A DNA stretch of 38,633 nucleotides from a virus: the IMG/VR virus record IMGVR_UViG_3300036770_003971, positions 1 through 38,633 of that record; one strand, written 5' to 3'. The notes beneath the pieces were generated by a model that was not told where the DNA came from, ran no database searches, and worked only from the letters and a program-made list of their open reading frames with translations. Both the position numbers and the translations under genes were made by a program. Positions 14,125 through 23,077 of this stretch are shown in pieces; the first letter of the stretch is position 1; each line of letters begins with the position of its first letter.

Positions 14125-15997
14125 ACGCGGCCTCTTGATTAATGCCTCTGGCCTTTTCCGCCGCCGCCGCTACAGCATCAATAGCAATATCCTGAATACC
14201 TCTGCCGGTTGCGGCTTTTGCGCCACGCTTAATAGCTTGGTCTATCTGACCCTGAAATGATGTTCTGGCTACTGGCCCAAATACTCTGTCAAGCTCATCA
14301 AAAAACAAAACCTGAGATATAAGATCGTTTTTGCCCAGCCCCTTGCCTTCAATCATCAATAATCCGCTGCCGCCACGCTTGTCTGCTACGCGCTCAAGCG
14401 CAATAACCGCGTCAAGCAACGGCACTCTTGATTGTTGTTTTCCTAGCAGCCTAGTCAACAAAGTGCCGACGGCTGAATCTGCGTTCTCTCCTGCAAGATT
14501 CATTTTAGTACCGGCCACTTCTTGAAAGGCGTCTAAAGCCCGTCTTGTTTCCGCATACTCCGTATTAACTTTGTTGTATTCTGGGAATGCTGTATCAAGG
14601 ATTTCGTCTAGATTGTGACGAAGATTTTTAAGAATAACCTCAACAGACCCTTGTAGTCCAGTAACTCCGCCGCTGCCATAGGTTACTATCTCATCAAGAT
14701 ATTTTTTCATCCTGTGGACATCGTAAGCTGTTGGAACATCAGTGTTTGAAAGCCTGTCTATAACCTTATCCACGGCAGCCTCGATTCCAGTAAGCCCCTG
14801 AAAGTCTGCTCTGGTATAATCAGCACGTATGCCGCGGTCTGTGTTAAATTTAACGCCTATATTTTCAAGGTCGCTAATAAACCTGTTAATTGCCGGACTG
14901 TAGTCAACTTTTTCTGTCTTGAGAGACTTCGCTACCGGTTCAATTTTTTCGGCAGCCCTTCTATTAGCCGTCTTAACAGAATTAAATACGCGAAGTATAG
15001 TTTCACCTGCCGCGTCTGACGGCCTAATTGTAGCCGCTTCTTTTGCGTTTTTCTTGCCTCTTTCCATAGAGTTTACCATCCTGAGCATGACATCCTTGTC
15101 AGCCCGCGATGCGTTTTTAATGACGGCTACAATACCCTCATCAAAGCCCTGTCTAATCGCCTCAACCGCTGGCGCGTCCTTGACCGCCTTATCGCCTTTC
15201 ATTGTAAACCGGGCGACATCAATATCCGTTGAGCCGCTTTTAATCTGGTCGGCTATTCGCTTTCTGGCAGGTGTTTGGTATTGAAATAACTGCTTGCCAG
15301 CGGCCTGCGCAGATGTTGCCGCGCCCTGTACCACATCAGCGGCCTTACCCGCCACTACAGGCGCAACCGCTGCCAATTCCTTGCCAGCCTGTTTTGCCGC
15401 ACCCGCTGCCATCATTCCGGCCTTTGTGCCGATTATGCTTGATACTGCGTCGGGCGCTGTTTCAGCCAGTGACGCAATTAAAGGGCTTCCGGTTTCTTCA
15501 AATGCGCGATTGCCGAGTGTCTTACCCAATCCCCGCTCACGAATTGAATTAAGTGTTTCAGCGGCCTTATCAACGCCCTGCCCCGACACAAGTTCAGCAA
15601 TCCCCGCCAGACCGGATATAGGGATATTGGCCACATCTACACCTAACTCCATAAGTCTGCCGAGCGTGTCTAGTTGAGACTGGCCGGATTCCGTCTGCGG
15701 CCTCATTGTCATTGCGTTACGCACGTTTTCAACAGCCTTAGCGCCCGCGCCTTGTTCTGCAAACGGATTGATAGCCTGCGCTATACCAGCCAGCCCGCCG
15801 ACAGCCGTTCCCGCCATACTGCTGCCGACAGTGCCGATGACTTCAGCACTGCCGATTAGTCTATCAAGCAACCCGCTTGCGTTATCAAGCGCGTCCGGCT
15901 TTGCTTTCTGCTGAGGAAGGGCAGATAGTGCCGCCTGTTCGCTGTCAGCATCAATCTCGTAAGTGCCGTCATCAGTTTCAATGCGATAGATTGCCAT
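14093..15997 (-). CDS. DNA ejection protein, 634 residues (gp16-like position)
   Basis: ATG at 15997 in a TAATG overlap. A short beta N-terminus (AIYRIETDDGTYEIDADSEQ) is followed by Ala/Gly-rich hydrophobic helices at about 45-80 and 180-225 and a long helical body (KIEPVAKSLKTEKVDYSPAI). Third of three successive helical virion proteins after the gp10-like gene, matching P22 genes 7-20-16. In P22 these proteins leave the virion and form a conduit for DNA through the envelope. Assignment rests on position and composition. Confidence 0.65.
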   Translation of the reverse strand: MAIYRIETDDGTYEIDADSEQAALSALPQQKAKPDALDNASGLLDRLIGSAEVIGTVGSSMAGTAVGGLAGIAQAINPFAEQGAGAKAVENVRNAMTMRPQTESGQSQLDTLGRLMELGVDVANIPISGLAGIAELVSGQGVDKAAETLNSIRERGLGKTLGNRAFEETGSPLIASLAETAPDAVSSIIGTKAGMMAAGAAKQAGKELAAVAPVVAGKAADVVQGAATSAQAAGKQLFQYQTPARKRIADQIKSGSTDIDVARFTMKGDKAVKDAPAVEAIRQGFDEGIVAVIKNASRADKDVMLRMVNSMERGKKNAKEAATIRPSDAAGETILRVFNSVKTANRRAAEKIEPVAKSLKTEKVDYSPAINRFISDLENIGVKFNTDRGIRADYTRADFQGLTGIEAAVDKVIDRLSNTDVPTAYDVHRMKKYLDEIVTYGSGGVTGLQGSVEVILKNLRHNLDEILDTAFPEYNKVNTEYAETRRALDAFQEVAGTKMNLAGENADSAVGTLLTRLLGKQQSRVPLLDAVIALERVADKRGGSGLLMIEGKGLGKNDLISQVLFFDELDRVFGPVARTSFQGQIDQAIKRGAKAATGRGIQDIAIDAVAAAAEKARGINQEAAFKSIKSLLSR

Positions 15998-17154
15998 TAA
16001 TTAACCCTTTTGATTGAGCGAACGCCTGCGGGGAGTTGTGTCTGCTGGGCAAATCCTGCTTCAGGCTGTACGCCTTGACCTTGTAGTGCTGATTGCATAC
16101 GGGTCAATTCCTCGACCATTGCATCGTCAGAGCCTTCTATATCAATGCCGCCGCCAGCGATGGAAGCGATAACTTTCAAGTCCGTTTCTGACAATACGCC
16201 GGTCATTAACCCGAGATTTTCAGCGGTTAAAATACTCTTTAACTGGTTTATTTTTGTCTGTGCGCGTAAGGATTTATCAAAAAGAGTGGGCGATAGCCAT
16301 GACTGGTCGTATGGCCCGACAACAGAGCGCAATGCGTCGGTGTCTGCCATGAGTTCATTGACAAGTCTGAGCGTTTTTGCCTTTAACTGGCCGCCCTTTT
16401 CTATCTTTTCCTGACTTTCCTCAACCTTGACCGCGCCCTGATCGATTTCATTTTGCAGCTTCTGGAGTTCCATGCGCCGCTTTTCGTCGTCCCTTCCAGC
16501 AATGGCCTTTAGTTTCTCAATCTCGACCATCTGGCTTATTTCTTGCGGTGACTTCAGCCCTGATTCTTTTTGAACAATCATCCTAAATTGCTCATCATTG
16601 ATATTCCCTTGATTCAGGTCATAACGCGCCTTGCCGATAGTTGTCATTGGCGATTTTGAAACTACCGCTATCGGGTTGCCTTGAGCGTCAAACCTTGCCT
16701 GCCCCTCCGATAAGGTAAACCCTTCCTCTTTTGCGGGAGCCGCCACAATCCCCAACTGCTGGCCGAGTCCAATCATTGACTTGGTGACATTCGTCAATTC
16801 CCGCGGATTGGTTTTTAGTGTCTGGATAGCTTCGTCGATGTCCGTGGTATTCCCGCCTCTGGATGCCATTTTCTGACGTTCCTGCGTGAGTATTGACTCT
16901 ACCCCAGCATAATCACCGGCCTCAAGCAATGGGGCGACCTGCACCGCTTGCAGGATGCTTTCTTCAAGGTGTGCGCGGTCAAGTTCCATCTGCCCGGCCT
17001 GTAATTGCTGCTGCGCGGCCTGGGTCTGGATTTGCTGGTTTTGCATAGCCATCTGGTCGGCTTCTTTCTGCCGCTTGACCTGAGCCAAGCGCATAATACC
17101 GCCGCCGATGTCGGGAGTTTGGACGTTTAAAGCGATTTCGGGGTTTAAAGCCAT
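15997..17154 (-). CDS. DNA ejection protein, 385 residues (gp20-like position)
   Basis: ATG at 17154. Residues 25-75 are a Gln-rich coiled coil (QKEADQMAMQNQQIQTQAAQ); further helices follow (KLQNEIDQGAVKVEESQEKI). Ends VRSIKRVN. The composition and middle position in the ejection set match gp20-type proteins. No catalytic motif seen. Confidence 0.6.
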   Translation of the reverse strand: MALNPEIALNVQTPDIGGGIMRLAQVKRQKEADQMAMQNQQIQTQAAQQQLQAGQMELDRAHLEESILQAVQVAPLLEAGDYAGVESILTQERQKMASRGGNTTDIDEAIQTLKTNPRELTNVTKSMIGLGQQLGIVAAPAKEEGFTLSEGQARFDAQGNPIAVVSKSPMTTIGKARYDLNQGNINDEQFRMIVQKESGLKSPQEISQMVEIEKLKAIAGRDDEKRRMELQKLQNEIDQGAVKVEESQEKIEKGGQLKAKTLRLVNELMADTDALRSVVGPYDQSWLSPTLFDKSLRAQTKINQLKSILTAENLGLMTGVLSETDLKVIASIAGGGIDIEGSDDAMVEELTRMQSALQGQGVQPEAGFAQQTQLPAGVRSIKRVN

Positions 17155-17161
17155 ATAGTCC

Positions 17162-17938
17162 TCATTTCATCGGGTAGGAATTAAAGCTCGCGCCCGGCCT
17201 ACTCGCTGGTATCATGGATGTGTCAATCGGTTCAAGTTTCGGCTTCGGGTTTGCCAGTGCGTATATACCGGTTGCTGCGTTGATTGCGCTGTCAATGCCT
17301 TGCGTGAAGGCGTTTGCCGCGCCTACCTTGCCAGCCGCCTGCACGTTGCCCTTGTCGGTTGTCAGGTTTGATATGTTGTTTCCGGCGTTCAGGGTAGCCG
17401 AGCCTTGACCAGCAGCGGCGGATTGGCCGAGCTGGACGATATTGGATGTGTTGCCGATAGCCTGATTCTGCAACCCGAACTGATTGTTTATCAAGTCAGT
17501 GCCAAGCAACAAAAGCGAGTTTTGTAAGGCTTCGGCTGTTCCGCCTGAGCCTATTTTACCCCTTGCGGCGGCGTTGCTGAAAATCCGTTTCTGCGCGTCA
17601 TCAGCAAGCAGTTTGTAAAACGGGTTGTCCTTGACAAAATTGAACTGCGCGTTAGGGTCAACTAAATTCTGCTGCTGCGTGACCATGTTCGTTAATGCGG
17701 GTATCTGACTAACCCCTGCGCCGGTAAACGGCTGTAAATCGGCTCTGGTTTGCGCTGCGGCCTCTTTTTGGGCTTGTATTGCTTTATCAGCAGACGCGGC
17801 CTGTGTTGCGGCGGCGGATTTAGCCGCTTTCGCCGCCTTGCTTGCGCCGAATAATGACGCACCGGCTGCGCCAGCCGCCAATGCTGCCAGTTGTATCCAA
17901 CCGCCTTGATATTTGAGACTGCCCCGCATTTGTTTCAT
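17162..17938 (-). CDS. DNA transfer/ejection protein (P22 gp7-like), 258 residues
   Basis: ATG at 17938 overlaps the gp10-like stop (ATGA). An Ala/Gly-rich hydrophobic N-terminus (WIQLAALAAGAAGASLFGAS) is followed by DKAIQAQKEAAAQTRADLQP, then DNPFYKLLADDAQKRIFSNA and ARGKIGSGGTAEALQ, a stretch seen in gp7-like phage DNA-transfer proteins. It is an internal virion protein expected to enter the host envelope during infection. Confidence 0.7.
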   Translation of the reverse strand: MKQMRGSLKYQGGWIQLAALAAGAAGASLFGASKAAKAAKSAAATQAASADKAIQAQKEAAAQTRADLQPFTGAGVSQIPALTNMVTQQQNLVDPNAQFNFVKDNPFYKLLADDAQKRIFSNAAARGKIGSGGTAEALQNSLLLLGTDLINNQFGLQNQAIGNTSNIVQLGQSAAAGQGSATLNAGNNISNLTTDKGNVQAAGKVGAANAFTQGIDSAINAATGIYALANPKPKLEPIDTSMIPASRPGASFNSYPMK

Positions 17939-20064
17939 ATACCTACCTCGATGTCTGCCGCCGCTTCATAGAATGTATACCTTACCGCTTCGGATGTTCT
18001 GAATCGGAATATCCGTGAATAAAACCCGCCCAAAGAAAACCATTCGATTTTTTTCAGGTATTGGCCTGCCGTGCCGATGTTGATAGTACCGAACGATTCC
18101 GTTGACCATGTGCGCCCACCGTCATCCGAATACGACATAATCACGTTTGGCGTCGTGGTTAGGTCGCCTACGCCAGTCTCGCATATCAACTCTAACCGGT
18201 TCATTTCCAGCCAGACGCCAGGTTTACCAAATAACCCCCCGTGAATCTCGCCAGTATCCCGGACACGATAGATTGCGTCGCCGTTTTCGGTAAAAGTATC
18301 AACGTCCAGCTCGTATATTGCGCTGCTGGCGTGGTCTCCGACCAAAACCTTGTCGTAGCACTCAACGGCGCGGTTAAAGATTGCCCTGCCGCCATTTGCA
18401 CCGCTGGAGACCTCAAACCACTGGCCGACTTGCTCATGGTATACCCATGTTTTATCTTCGGTCGGGAATGTGATTTGATAGAAGTCCTGCCCCTGAAAGC
18501 TGTAGCAGGTTCCTATTGCGTCGCTGGTGGTTGCGTACCCTGATATGGCATTACTGAGGCTGATAGTTGATATTGCTTTGTAACTTGAGCCGGAGACGGC
18601 ATATATCGACTTGCCAGACAAGAAAAACATCGTCTCGCCATTATCCGCCACAGAATAAACAGCAGACAGGCCGAGAGGTATTGTCCCGCCCTCTACACGG
18701 TCAAAAGGCGGCGTCCCGGTTCCTGAGTTCCACCATTGCTCGATAATCTTGCTGCCCATCAAATAAGCAAGGCTGGTTCCGGGGATAACGTATGTTCTTG
18801 CCAAGTCATCCGCGTTACTTTCTGCGGTTGCGTAGTTCAGGGCGGGTATATCTTCCGGGTCGCCCACTGCACCGACTACAAACCGGCCATCATCACCGTC
18901 AAGAATAGCTTGATTGTTGAGCACGGATACGGAATTAGGCGATTCAAGGTCGGGGTCTGAAACGGTCGTTAATGTCGCGCCGTCCCAAACGTAAAAATTG
19001 CCCTCTGAGGTAATCAGAACACTGTCGCCCATCCCTGCAAATATGCACTGCGCCGAGCCGGTGATTGCGCCGAGGCTGGTCTTGACGCCTGCCGAACTGA
19101 CAGAATACAGGGTTGTTCCGGCCACCTGATACAGAACGCCTTTATGTTCAAACTCGCCGCGTGAGGCTGTACCGGGGAATGTGTAGCTATCCGCTGCGGC
19201 CAGTGCGCCATTAACGGTAAACCCGCCGCCCGTGCCTTTGTTTGTGTGCCACGTGGAATAATCGCCTGCCAGATAAATAATCGGGGCGGTTCCGGTCGCC
19301 TCTGAGCCTGTCCCGGTCGGGCTTAATACTGGCCTGCCGTCAGCGGCGAAGAAAAGGCGGCGGTTGGCTTCAACTGAAAAATCAATTGCTACGGCGGTAT
19401 TAAAGTATAAAAACTCAATATCTCCGTTCCATAGCGAAATCCCGCCATTTTGACCGCCAATAATCCATTCCGTGCCGACTGAATAATCGGCTTCAAAGTT
19501 TGATAGGGACGATGCGGCCGCATTGTAATCGCTTGCATCATTAACATATAACTGCCCCTCTGTGTCATTCAGGCAGTCCCAAGAAATAAGAATATTTAAC
19601 CATCCATCTGCGCTGGTGTATGAGGTAGTTGATTCGATGAATACAGCACTGGACGAACTCGAAGCCCTGTCCATCTGAACGGTTAATTTATTAGTTGAGT
19701 TTACTATTTGGAACTTTCCACGCTGCGTTGTAGTAACATCAATAAACTCAAATATATATCGGTTATTCGAGCCTGCAATATTAATTCGACATGCGATAGT
19801 ACCAACCTTTGAATTGGCCGCGCCGGTCAGATTTGCGCCCCTTGTCAGGTAATCGTTTGTGCCGTCAAACTTTGCGCCCTGCGTGGTCAGTGCTTCCGTG
19901 CCCGACGCAAATGCCGCATATCCCGGAAACGATTGCAATACAAACTTGTTTTTGGCCGAGGCGTTATCCTGCAATTCAGGATAAAAGTTGCGCGTTACCT
20001 GATTAGTCAAAGGCTTTGACCGCGATTGGTTTGTCTCGCCGGTCAGGTTAATAGGTACAATCAT
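17935..20064 (-). CDS. P22 gp10-like tail hub with inserted lectin-like domain
   Basis: 709 residues, ATG at 20064. Residues 1-54 (starting MIVPINLTGETNQSRSKPLT) and 300-709 (RGEFEHKGVLYQVAGTTLYS ... DDGGRTWS) match the packaged-DNA stabilisation protein family, which plugs the portal channel. P22 gp10 is 472 residues. The extra residues lie at about 55-300 and look like a LamG/concanavalin-A-like jelly roll: AKFDGTNDYLTRG, then GWLNILISWDCL, GQLYVND and WNGDIEFLYFNTA. An inserted sugar-binding-type domain in this hub is unusual. Confidence 0.75.
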   Translation of the reverse strand: MIVPINLTGETNQSRSKPLTNQVTRNFYPELQDNASAKNKFVLQSFPGYAAFASGTEALTTQGAKFDGTNDYLTRGANLTGAANSKVGTIACRINIAGSNNRYIFEFIDVTTTQRGKFQIVNSTNKLTVQMDRASSSSSAVFIESTTSYTSADGWLNILISWDCLNDTEGQLYVNDASDYNAAASSLSNFEADYSVGTEWIIGGQNGGISLWNGDIEFLYFNTAVAIDFSVEANRRLFFAADGRPVLSPTGTGSEATGTAPIIYLAGDYSTWHTNKGTGGGFTVNGALAAADSYTFPGTASRGEFEHKGVLYQVAGTTLYSVSSAGVKTSLGAITGSAQCIFAGMGDSVLITSEGNFYVWDGATLTTVSDPDLESPNSVSVLNNQAILDGDDGRFVVGAVGDPEDIPALNYATAESNADDLARTYVIPGTSLAYLMGSKIIEQWWNSGTGTPPFDRVEGGTIPLGLSAVYSVADNGETMFFLSGKSIYAVSGSSYKAISTISLSNAISGYATTSDAIGTCYSFQGQDFYQITFPTEDKTWVYHEQVGQWFEVSSGANGGRAIFNRAVECYDKVLVGDHASSAIYELDVDTFTENGDAIYRVRDTGEIHGGLFGKPGVWLEMNRLELICETGVGDLTTTPNVIMSYSDDGGRTWSTESFGTINIGTAGQYLKKIEWFSLGGFYSRIFRFRTSEAVRYTFYEAAADIEVGI

Positions 20065-20345
20065 AATCTTTTCATGGCCTGAATTAAGATGCGCGGCTGT
20101 AGTAAGCCGGTTTCGATATGGTTGCGGCAGTCATACTTCCGGCAAGCCTCTGGTCGTTGTTCGTAGATAGTGCAGCCGGATTCGCTTAAATAGTGGCAAT
20201 CTTCGTTTTCCTTTCGGGCGAGGTAATACTTCATGCCTTCCTGATTAAAAACGCGGTAATGCTTGAGTCTGGCGGCGTCATTGGCTGATATAGACAACTG
20301 ACGTGGCCCTTTGCAGCATTCGGTACAGGTTCCGCAATTAACCAT
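20061..20345 (-). CDS. YkgJ-family Cys-cluster protein in the tail module
   Basis: 94 residues, ATG at 20345 (TAATG overlap). It has the full YkgJ pattern: CGTCTECC at 4-11, DCHYLSESGCTIYEQRPEAC and RKYDC. In cellular proteins these eight cysteines are thought to bind zinc or iron. The gene sits between the gp4-like adaptor and the gp10-like hub and overlaps both. Its role in a virion module is unclear; it may act in assembly or be expressed for a host function. Confidence 0.82.
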   Translation of the reverse strand: MVNCGTCTECCKGPRQLSISANDAARLKHYRVFNQEGMKYYLARKENEDCHYLSESGCTIYEQRPEACRKYDCRNHIETGLLQPRILIQAMKRL

Positions 20346-20692
20346 TAATAATCCGTCGGCTCATCAATGGATTCGTATTCCGGCGTGACCAGCGCCTTGA
20401 TGCGCGGGATTGCCTGTGACGCGGTAAAGGTGATCCGCTGATACCTTTCAGGCGATACCGGGTAAGTGTTCAAGCAACTGAAAGCGACCAGCGCGACAAC
20501 GTGCGGGGTCAGTTCGTCAGCGCACGAGCCATCTGACGCCCAAGTGTTGAGTCCGTCAACCTTAAGTTGTGCGTAAACCTCATCATAAGCCGTCTCGATA
20601 CGGGTTTGATGCTGTGACGCTAATGTCTGGCCGACAGGCAGCAAACCAAGTTCGTTGGCCGCACGGTCGCGGATAGTAGCCTTAGTTGCCAT
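20345..20692 (-). CDS. Head completion/tail adaptor protein (gp4-like position), 115 residues
   Basis: ATG at 20692. A helical protein (TIRDRAANELGLLPVGQTLA, RIETAYDEVYAQLKVDG, TPHVVALVAFSCLNTY) of the type that docks under the portal. It lies between the coat region and the gp10-like gene, as P22 gene 4 does. Direct similarity to gp4 is weak by eye, so the call is mainly positional. Confidence 0.6.
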   Translation of the reverse strand: MATKATIRDRAANELGLLPVGQTLASQHQTRIETAYDEVYAQLKVDGLNTWASDGSCADELTPHVVALVAFSCLNTYPVSPERYQRITFTASQAIPRIKALVTPEYESIDEPTDY

Positions 20693-20912
20693 TCTTCGAC
20701 GGCCTGCCGCGTTTCTTTATCACAGTTTCGACCGTTTCAGGCGCTTTATTCTCGATTTCAGGTGTTTTTTCTACATACTCGATGTAGTGCGGGTTTCTAG
20801 CCGCCTTTGCGCTGAAATGGTCGTTAAAATCGACTATATCCCCGGTTGATACCGTCATGCCTTGGTAAGTCATAACCGGGCTGGATACGGGTTGAATAAA
20901 TTGGAATTTCAT
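20682..20912 (-). CDS. Small virion-module protein with basic tail, 76 residues
   Basis: ATG at 20912 after TTTGAGGT. A beta-rich first half (FQFIQPVSSPVMTYQGMTVS, GDIVDFNDHFSAKA) and a charged C-terminus ending KKRGRPSKNGN, which contains an AT-hook-like GRP. Small proteins of this form are common between coat and connector genes. Confidence 0.65.
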   Translation of the reverse strand: MKFQFIQPVSSPVMTYQGMTVSTGDIVDFNDHFSAKAARNPHYIEYVEKTPEIENKAPETVETVIKKRGRPSKNGN

Positions 20913-20915
20913 GGA

Positions 20916-21368
20916 TTACCTCAAAGCAGTTGCAATAAGCTGGATTCTGTTTGTTGTTCCCTGATTCTTTCTGACGCCGTGCAGGGTGCTATTTGGTATA
21001 AACACGGTTAATCCGGGTTCTGGGTAAATGGTCTCGATAACCTTGTCACCATCAAACACGTCTAAAGGCGCGGGAACGTCGCCCGGTTGCAAATAGTGGA
21101 CAAGGGTGGTTGCGTAATCAGGTACATGGGTATGCGGGTACTGTTCGTCGTATCCTTCCCCTTGTTTCGGGACTTGAACGGACAGATAGGTTTTGACGTA
21201 CCTGAAGTCTACCCCTTGCTCGAAAAAAGACTGAAAGGCTCTTTTCCGAAATTCGATACTTTCTGGCGTTTCCGCCTTGATTTGCTCAACCCGCCCCCGT
21301 CCTTGCCATGTGCGGATGACGTAATCAAGCCAGTGTTGATTGAAACTCCAGTATTCTTTATGCAGCAT
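20916..21368 (-). CDS. DSBH oxygenase-like protein (2OG-Fe(II) or cupin type)
   Basis: 150 residues. The second half has the layout of a double-stranded beta-helix: PHTHVPDYATTLVHYLQPGD (H79 and H81 as candidate metal ligands), GLTVFIPNSTLHGVRKN (H130) and NRIQLIATALR (R141, candidate 2-oxoglutarate contact). The usual HxD is replaced by HTH with a D three residues on. Phage relatives near coat genes are usually called 2OG-Fe(II) oxygenases. Its start codon lies just after a terminator-like hairpin and has no clear ribosome site. Whether it modifies a virion protein is unknown. Confidence 0.6.
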   Translation of the reverse strand: MLHKEYWSFNQHWLDYVIRTWQGRGRVEQIKAETPESIEFRKRAFQSFFEQGVDFRYVKTYLSVQVPKQGEGYDEQYPHTHVPDYATTLVHYLQPGDVPAPLDVFDGDKVIETIYPEPGLTVFIPNSTLHGVRKNQGTTNRIQLIATALR

Positions 21369-21370
21369 AG

Positions 21371-21400
21371 AAAAGGGGCTGAGATTTTACCCCAGCCCCG
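21371..21400 (-). terminator. Rho-independent terminator after the decoration gene
   Basis: On the minus strand GGGGCTG (21399-21393) pairs with CAGCCCC (21381-21375) across an 11-nt loop, followed directly by TTTTCTAT. It lies between the decoration protein stop (21406) and the oxygenase-like start (21368). It would lower transcription of the downstream tail genes relative to coat and decoration protein. Confidence 0.8.
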
Positions 21401-21405
21401 ATTTG

Positions 21406-21882
21406 TTACGGCACTATGTAATAAACACCAACATACAGCGTACCCGTGCCGCCAGTTGCAGCGGCGACATTTGCCTCGACCTGAATTACGGTTTCAGCGA
21501 CAAACGTCTTGGGTCCATCCTTCAGCACCCCGTTGAACGGGTAGTAAATCTGCGCTTCCGGTTTGATGTCGGTAACAGCATCGCCAGACCATACGCCCAG
21601 ATTACCAAAGCCGTCAGGATCGGCGGAGTCAGTGCCATTGCTGGCCCAACCCACATCCATATCCAGGGCTTCGATACCGGTGTCCAGGTCATCCGCACGA
21701 ATAAAGCCGTCTATGACAACAGCGCCGGCGGGAACGCGGCACATCTCGAAGATGTCGCCGTCCTCCACGTTTGCGGCTATTTCATATATGCCGTATGCGA
21801 ATTTGACGTTTCCAGCGTCGCCTTTACCCGCTTTTGGGAAGGCAGCTTTGGCGCGTGTTGCAGTAAGTGTTTCGGCAGCCAT
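21406..21882 (-). CDS. Head decoration-like protein, 158 residues
   Basis: ATG at 21882 after AGGAGGATAG. Beta-rich with sequence such as GIYEIAANVEDGDIFEMCRV and GTLYVGVYYIVP. Position right after the coat gene, similar size and composition fit a capsid-surface or cement protein. Exact family not recognised. Followed at once by a terminator, so it shares the highly expressed coat transcript. Confidence 0.6.
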   Translation of the reverse strand: MAAETLTATRAKAAFPKAGKGDAGNVKFAYGIYEIAANVEDGDIFEMCRVPAGAVVIDGFIRADDLDTGIEALDMDVGWASNGTDSADPDGFGNLGVWSGDAVTDIKPEAQIYYPFNGVLKDGPKTFVAETVIQVEANVAAATGGTGTLYVGVYYIVP

Positions 21883-21897
21883 TAGTCTATCCTCCTA

Positions 21898-23043
21898 TTA
21901 AGCGGCAGTTGAGCTGTGGAACGATGTGACCATTCCATGCTGTTTTGCGTTGTAAAACGTCTTTTTGATGTCGTGTTTCATGGTGATACCGACGCCGTTC
22001 TGGTGCTCGTAGTCATCCTCTTTCCTGCGCTTGAAAGACGGCATCCGGCCAATACCAAAGCCGAGCGCCTGCGCACCGCAAAGGAAGCCCATCGAAACGC
22101 GGCTGGAGCTGTTACCGCCGTTATCCAGGCCGTCACCCGTTGCGCCAGCACCCCAAACGCCACCGAAGTCGCCAGTTGTGCCGTCGATAAACAGCGAGTC
22201 AATTTCCGGCACTTTCTTGACGATAACGCCGTCGATTACCAAGTCACCACCAGACCAGAGAGGATTTCCCTCAACGGAGCGCGGCAGCGCATTGGAGTGC
22301 AGCGTTTGCAGGTTGACCCTCAAATCCCTGAAGGCATAGGTTCCGAGGAACAGGACGTACCACGGCTCATCGTCCTTTATCATAACCGGACGAATCAGCG
22401 GGTCGGCGTGTTCAGCCATCACCTTCAACAATTCAACCATGCTCATGGTCATCTTGTCGTTGGTGGTGTCGATGGTCGCCAGTGAGGTGGTATGGTCGCC
22501 GGATGTCAGGTTCGCTGTGGCCGCGCCGTACAGAATACGGTCGGTGTTAGCGGCCTGCCATGTGTCCATATTGGCAGCGCTGGCAGCGGTTGCGCCGTTC
22601 GCGCCCTTCGTCCCGCCGTAGTTGTAATACGTGCCGCCTGCTTCGATAGCGCCCATCGCCTGGATGATTTCATTTCGCTTCAGCTCCATCGCCCAATTGG
22701 TAAGGGCAGGACGCGCTTCCTGAAACAACTCAAACTCGGACTTCTCGTTTTCCTCGTTGTCCACGAGTACGCCATTCCGCTTGTAAGTCGGGGAAAGGGT
22801 GTAAGCGTAGTTTGACAGCGCCTCTTCACTACCGGCCAGAGTTGTCGAACCCTCGACGCCTGAACCAGACAGTTTTGCTACCAGAGGGATACTCACTTTC
22901 TTCAGGTCTTGCTTGACCTGAATAATCGCGTTTTCGGTCTTGCCGATGTAAGGCCCAAACCGACCACCACGGATATACTGGTGGTTTACTTCTCTCAGGA
23001 ACTTAGTGACGACGTTCGCTGAGGCTACTGTAGTATTAGCCAT
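21898..23043 (-). CDS. Major capsid protein (N4-gp56/DUF4043-like), 381 residues
   Basis: ATG at 23043 with GAGG ten bases upstream. The N-terminus (TKFLREVNHQYIRGGRFGPY) and the following KTENAIIQVKQDLKKVSIPL match N4-gp56-type HK97-fold coat proteins. The middle has GDHTTSLATID and the later part PWYVLFLGTYAFRDLR and GFLCGAQALGFGIGR, all typical of the family. It assembles the icosahedral shell on the scaffold gene product upstream. The GAGG is part of a small TTGCC/GGCAA hairpin that might tune expression. Confidence 0.85.
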   Translation of the reverse strand: MANTTVASANVVTKFLREVNHQYIRGGRFGPYIGKTENAIIQVKQDLKKVSIPLVAKLSGSGVEGSTTLAGSEEALSNYAYTLSPTYKRNGVLVDNEENEKSEFELFQEARPALTNWAMELKRNEIIQAMGAIEAGGTYYNYGGTKGANGATAASAANMDTWQAANTDRILYGAATANLTSGDHTTSLATIDTTNDKMTMSMVELLKVMAEHADPLIRPVMIKDDEPWYVLFLGTYAFRDLRVNLQTLHSNALPRSVEGNPLWSGGDLVIDGVIVKKVPEIDSLFIDGTTGDFGGVWGAGATGDGLDNGGNSSSRVSMGFLCGAQALGFGIGRMPSFKRRKEDDYEHQNGVGITMKHDIKKTFYNAKQHGMVTSFHSSTAA

Positions 23044-23077
23044 TGTAATTGCCTCATAAGTGGCAACCTTTCAGGCT

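Noticed and set aside
21898-22815. Plus-strand open frames opposite the capsid gene
   Set aside because: No family resemblance or ribosome sites; the capsid gene explains the sequence.
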